Shown one piece after another: positions 6,127 to 6,144 of a stretch of 6,144 nt of DNA. The DNA is taken from the NCBI GenBank assembly GCA_018901615.1, contig JAHIEN010000077.1:1-6144 (forward strand), written 5' to 3'. Made by a program: the position numbers and the translations under genes. The DNA comes from Candidatus Omnitrophota bacterium. GTDB taxonomy: Bacteria > Omnitrophota > Gorgyraeia > Gorgyraeales > Gorgyraeaceae. The first letter of the stretch is position 1. Every line of letters starts with the position of its first letter. Under the pieces are notes generated by a model, which worked only from the letters and a program-made list of their open reading frames with translations, had not been told where the DNA came from and ran no database searches.

Positions 6127-6144
6127 ATGGATATTAAAAAACCA
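6127..6144 (+). CDS. Start of a seventh gene, possibly a fifth radical SAM paralogue (truncated)
   Basis: ATG at 6127 opens MDIKKP and runs off the window, 7 nt after the rSAM4 stop. A weak purine-rich site GTGAG (6116-6120) lies 6 nt upstream. The KKP ending resembles the residues just before the conserved cysteine in the paralogues (LKPGFCC, LKPEFCC, RKPKHCC), so a fifth radical SAM gene is plausible. Six residues cannot prove it; another gene of the operon is the alternative. Confidence 0.45.

Noticed and set aside
1..6144. Internal promoters, terminators, CRISPR, tRNA or insertion sequences
   Set aside because: Nearly every base is inside a gene, no stem-loop with a U-run follows any stop codon, and no repeat array or transposase motif was seen. 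Similarity between the rSAM genes is protein-level paralogy, not a DNA repeat.

Overview
This window is one uninterrupted stretch of co-directional (+ strand) coding sequence, apparently an internal segment of an operon longer than 6.1 kb. It holds six recognisable genes and the first codons of a seventh. In order: the C-terminal part of an SGNH/GDSL-type hydrolase (start lies left of the window); three consecutive radical SAM enzymes (called rSAM1, rSAM2, rSAM3 here); a membrane-anchored SGNH hydrolase with a TPR-like insert; a fourth radical SAM enzyme (rSAM4); and an ATG with six codons at the right edge that may begin a fifth. Junctions between genes range from a 26-nt overlap to a 17-nt gap, and no promoter, terminator, RNA gene, repeat array or mobile element is visible. 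No intergenic stretch is long enough to hold a small gene.

The four radical SAM proteins (348, 348, 335 and 350 aa) are clear paralogues. Each has CX3CX2C near the N-terminus, a GGE motif, an HDxxRGxKG motif, a WP[KQ]D motif, and a C-terminal iron-sulphur domain with five conserved cysteines (CX11-12GX4C, then CX3CX5C). That is a reduced, SPASM/twitch-like arrangement rather than the usual seven-cysteine SPASM domain. rSAM1 and rSAM2 resemble each other most; rSAM3 and rSAM4 share other details. The codons have diverged at synonymous positions, so these are old duplicates under selection rather than recent copies.

A working picture, as inference: the radical SAM enzymes lack signal peptides and would act in the cytoplasm, while the complete SGNH protein has an N-terminal signal anchor and would act outside the inner membrane. 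The set may build and decorate an exported molecule, for example a surface glycan whose O-acyl groups are handled by the SGNH proteins. No substrate can be read from the sequence, and no precursor peptide is present here.

The host is a bacterium (Shine-Dalgarno AAGGAGG, TTG start use, standard stops) with moderate to low GC. Membrane-anchored SGNH proteins with TPR inserts and runs of SPASM-type radical SAM genes fit an uncultured lineage such as Omnitrophota, but this is an impression of protein style and not a proof. The first gene is clearly more AT-rich than the rest.
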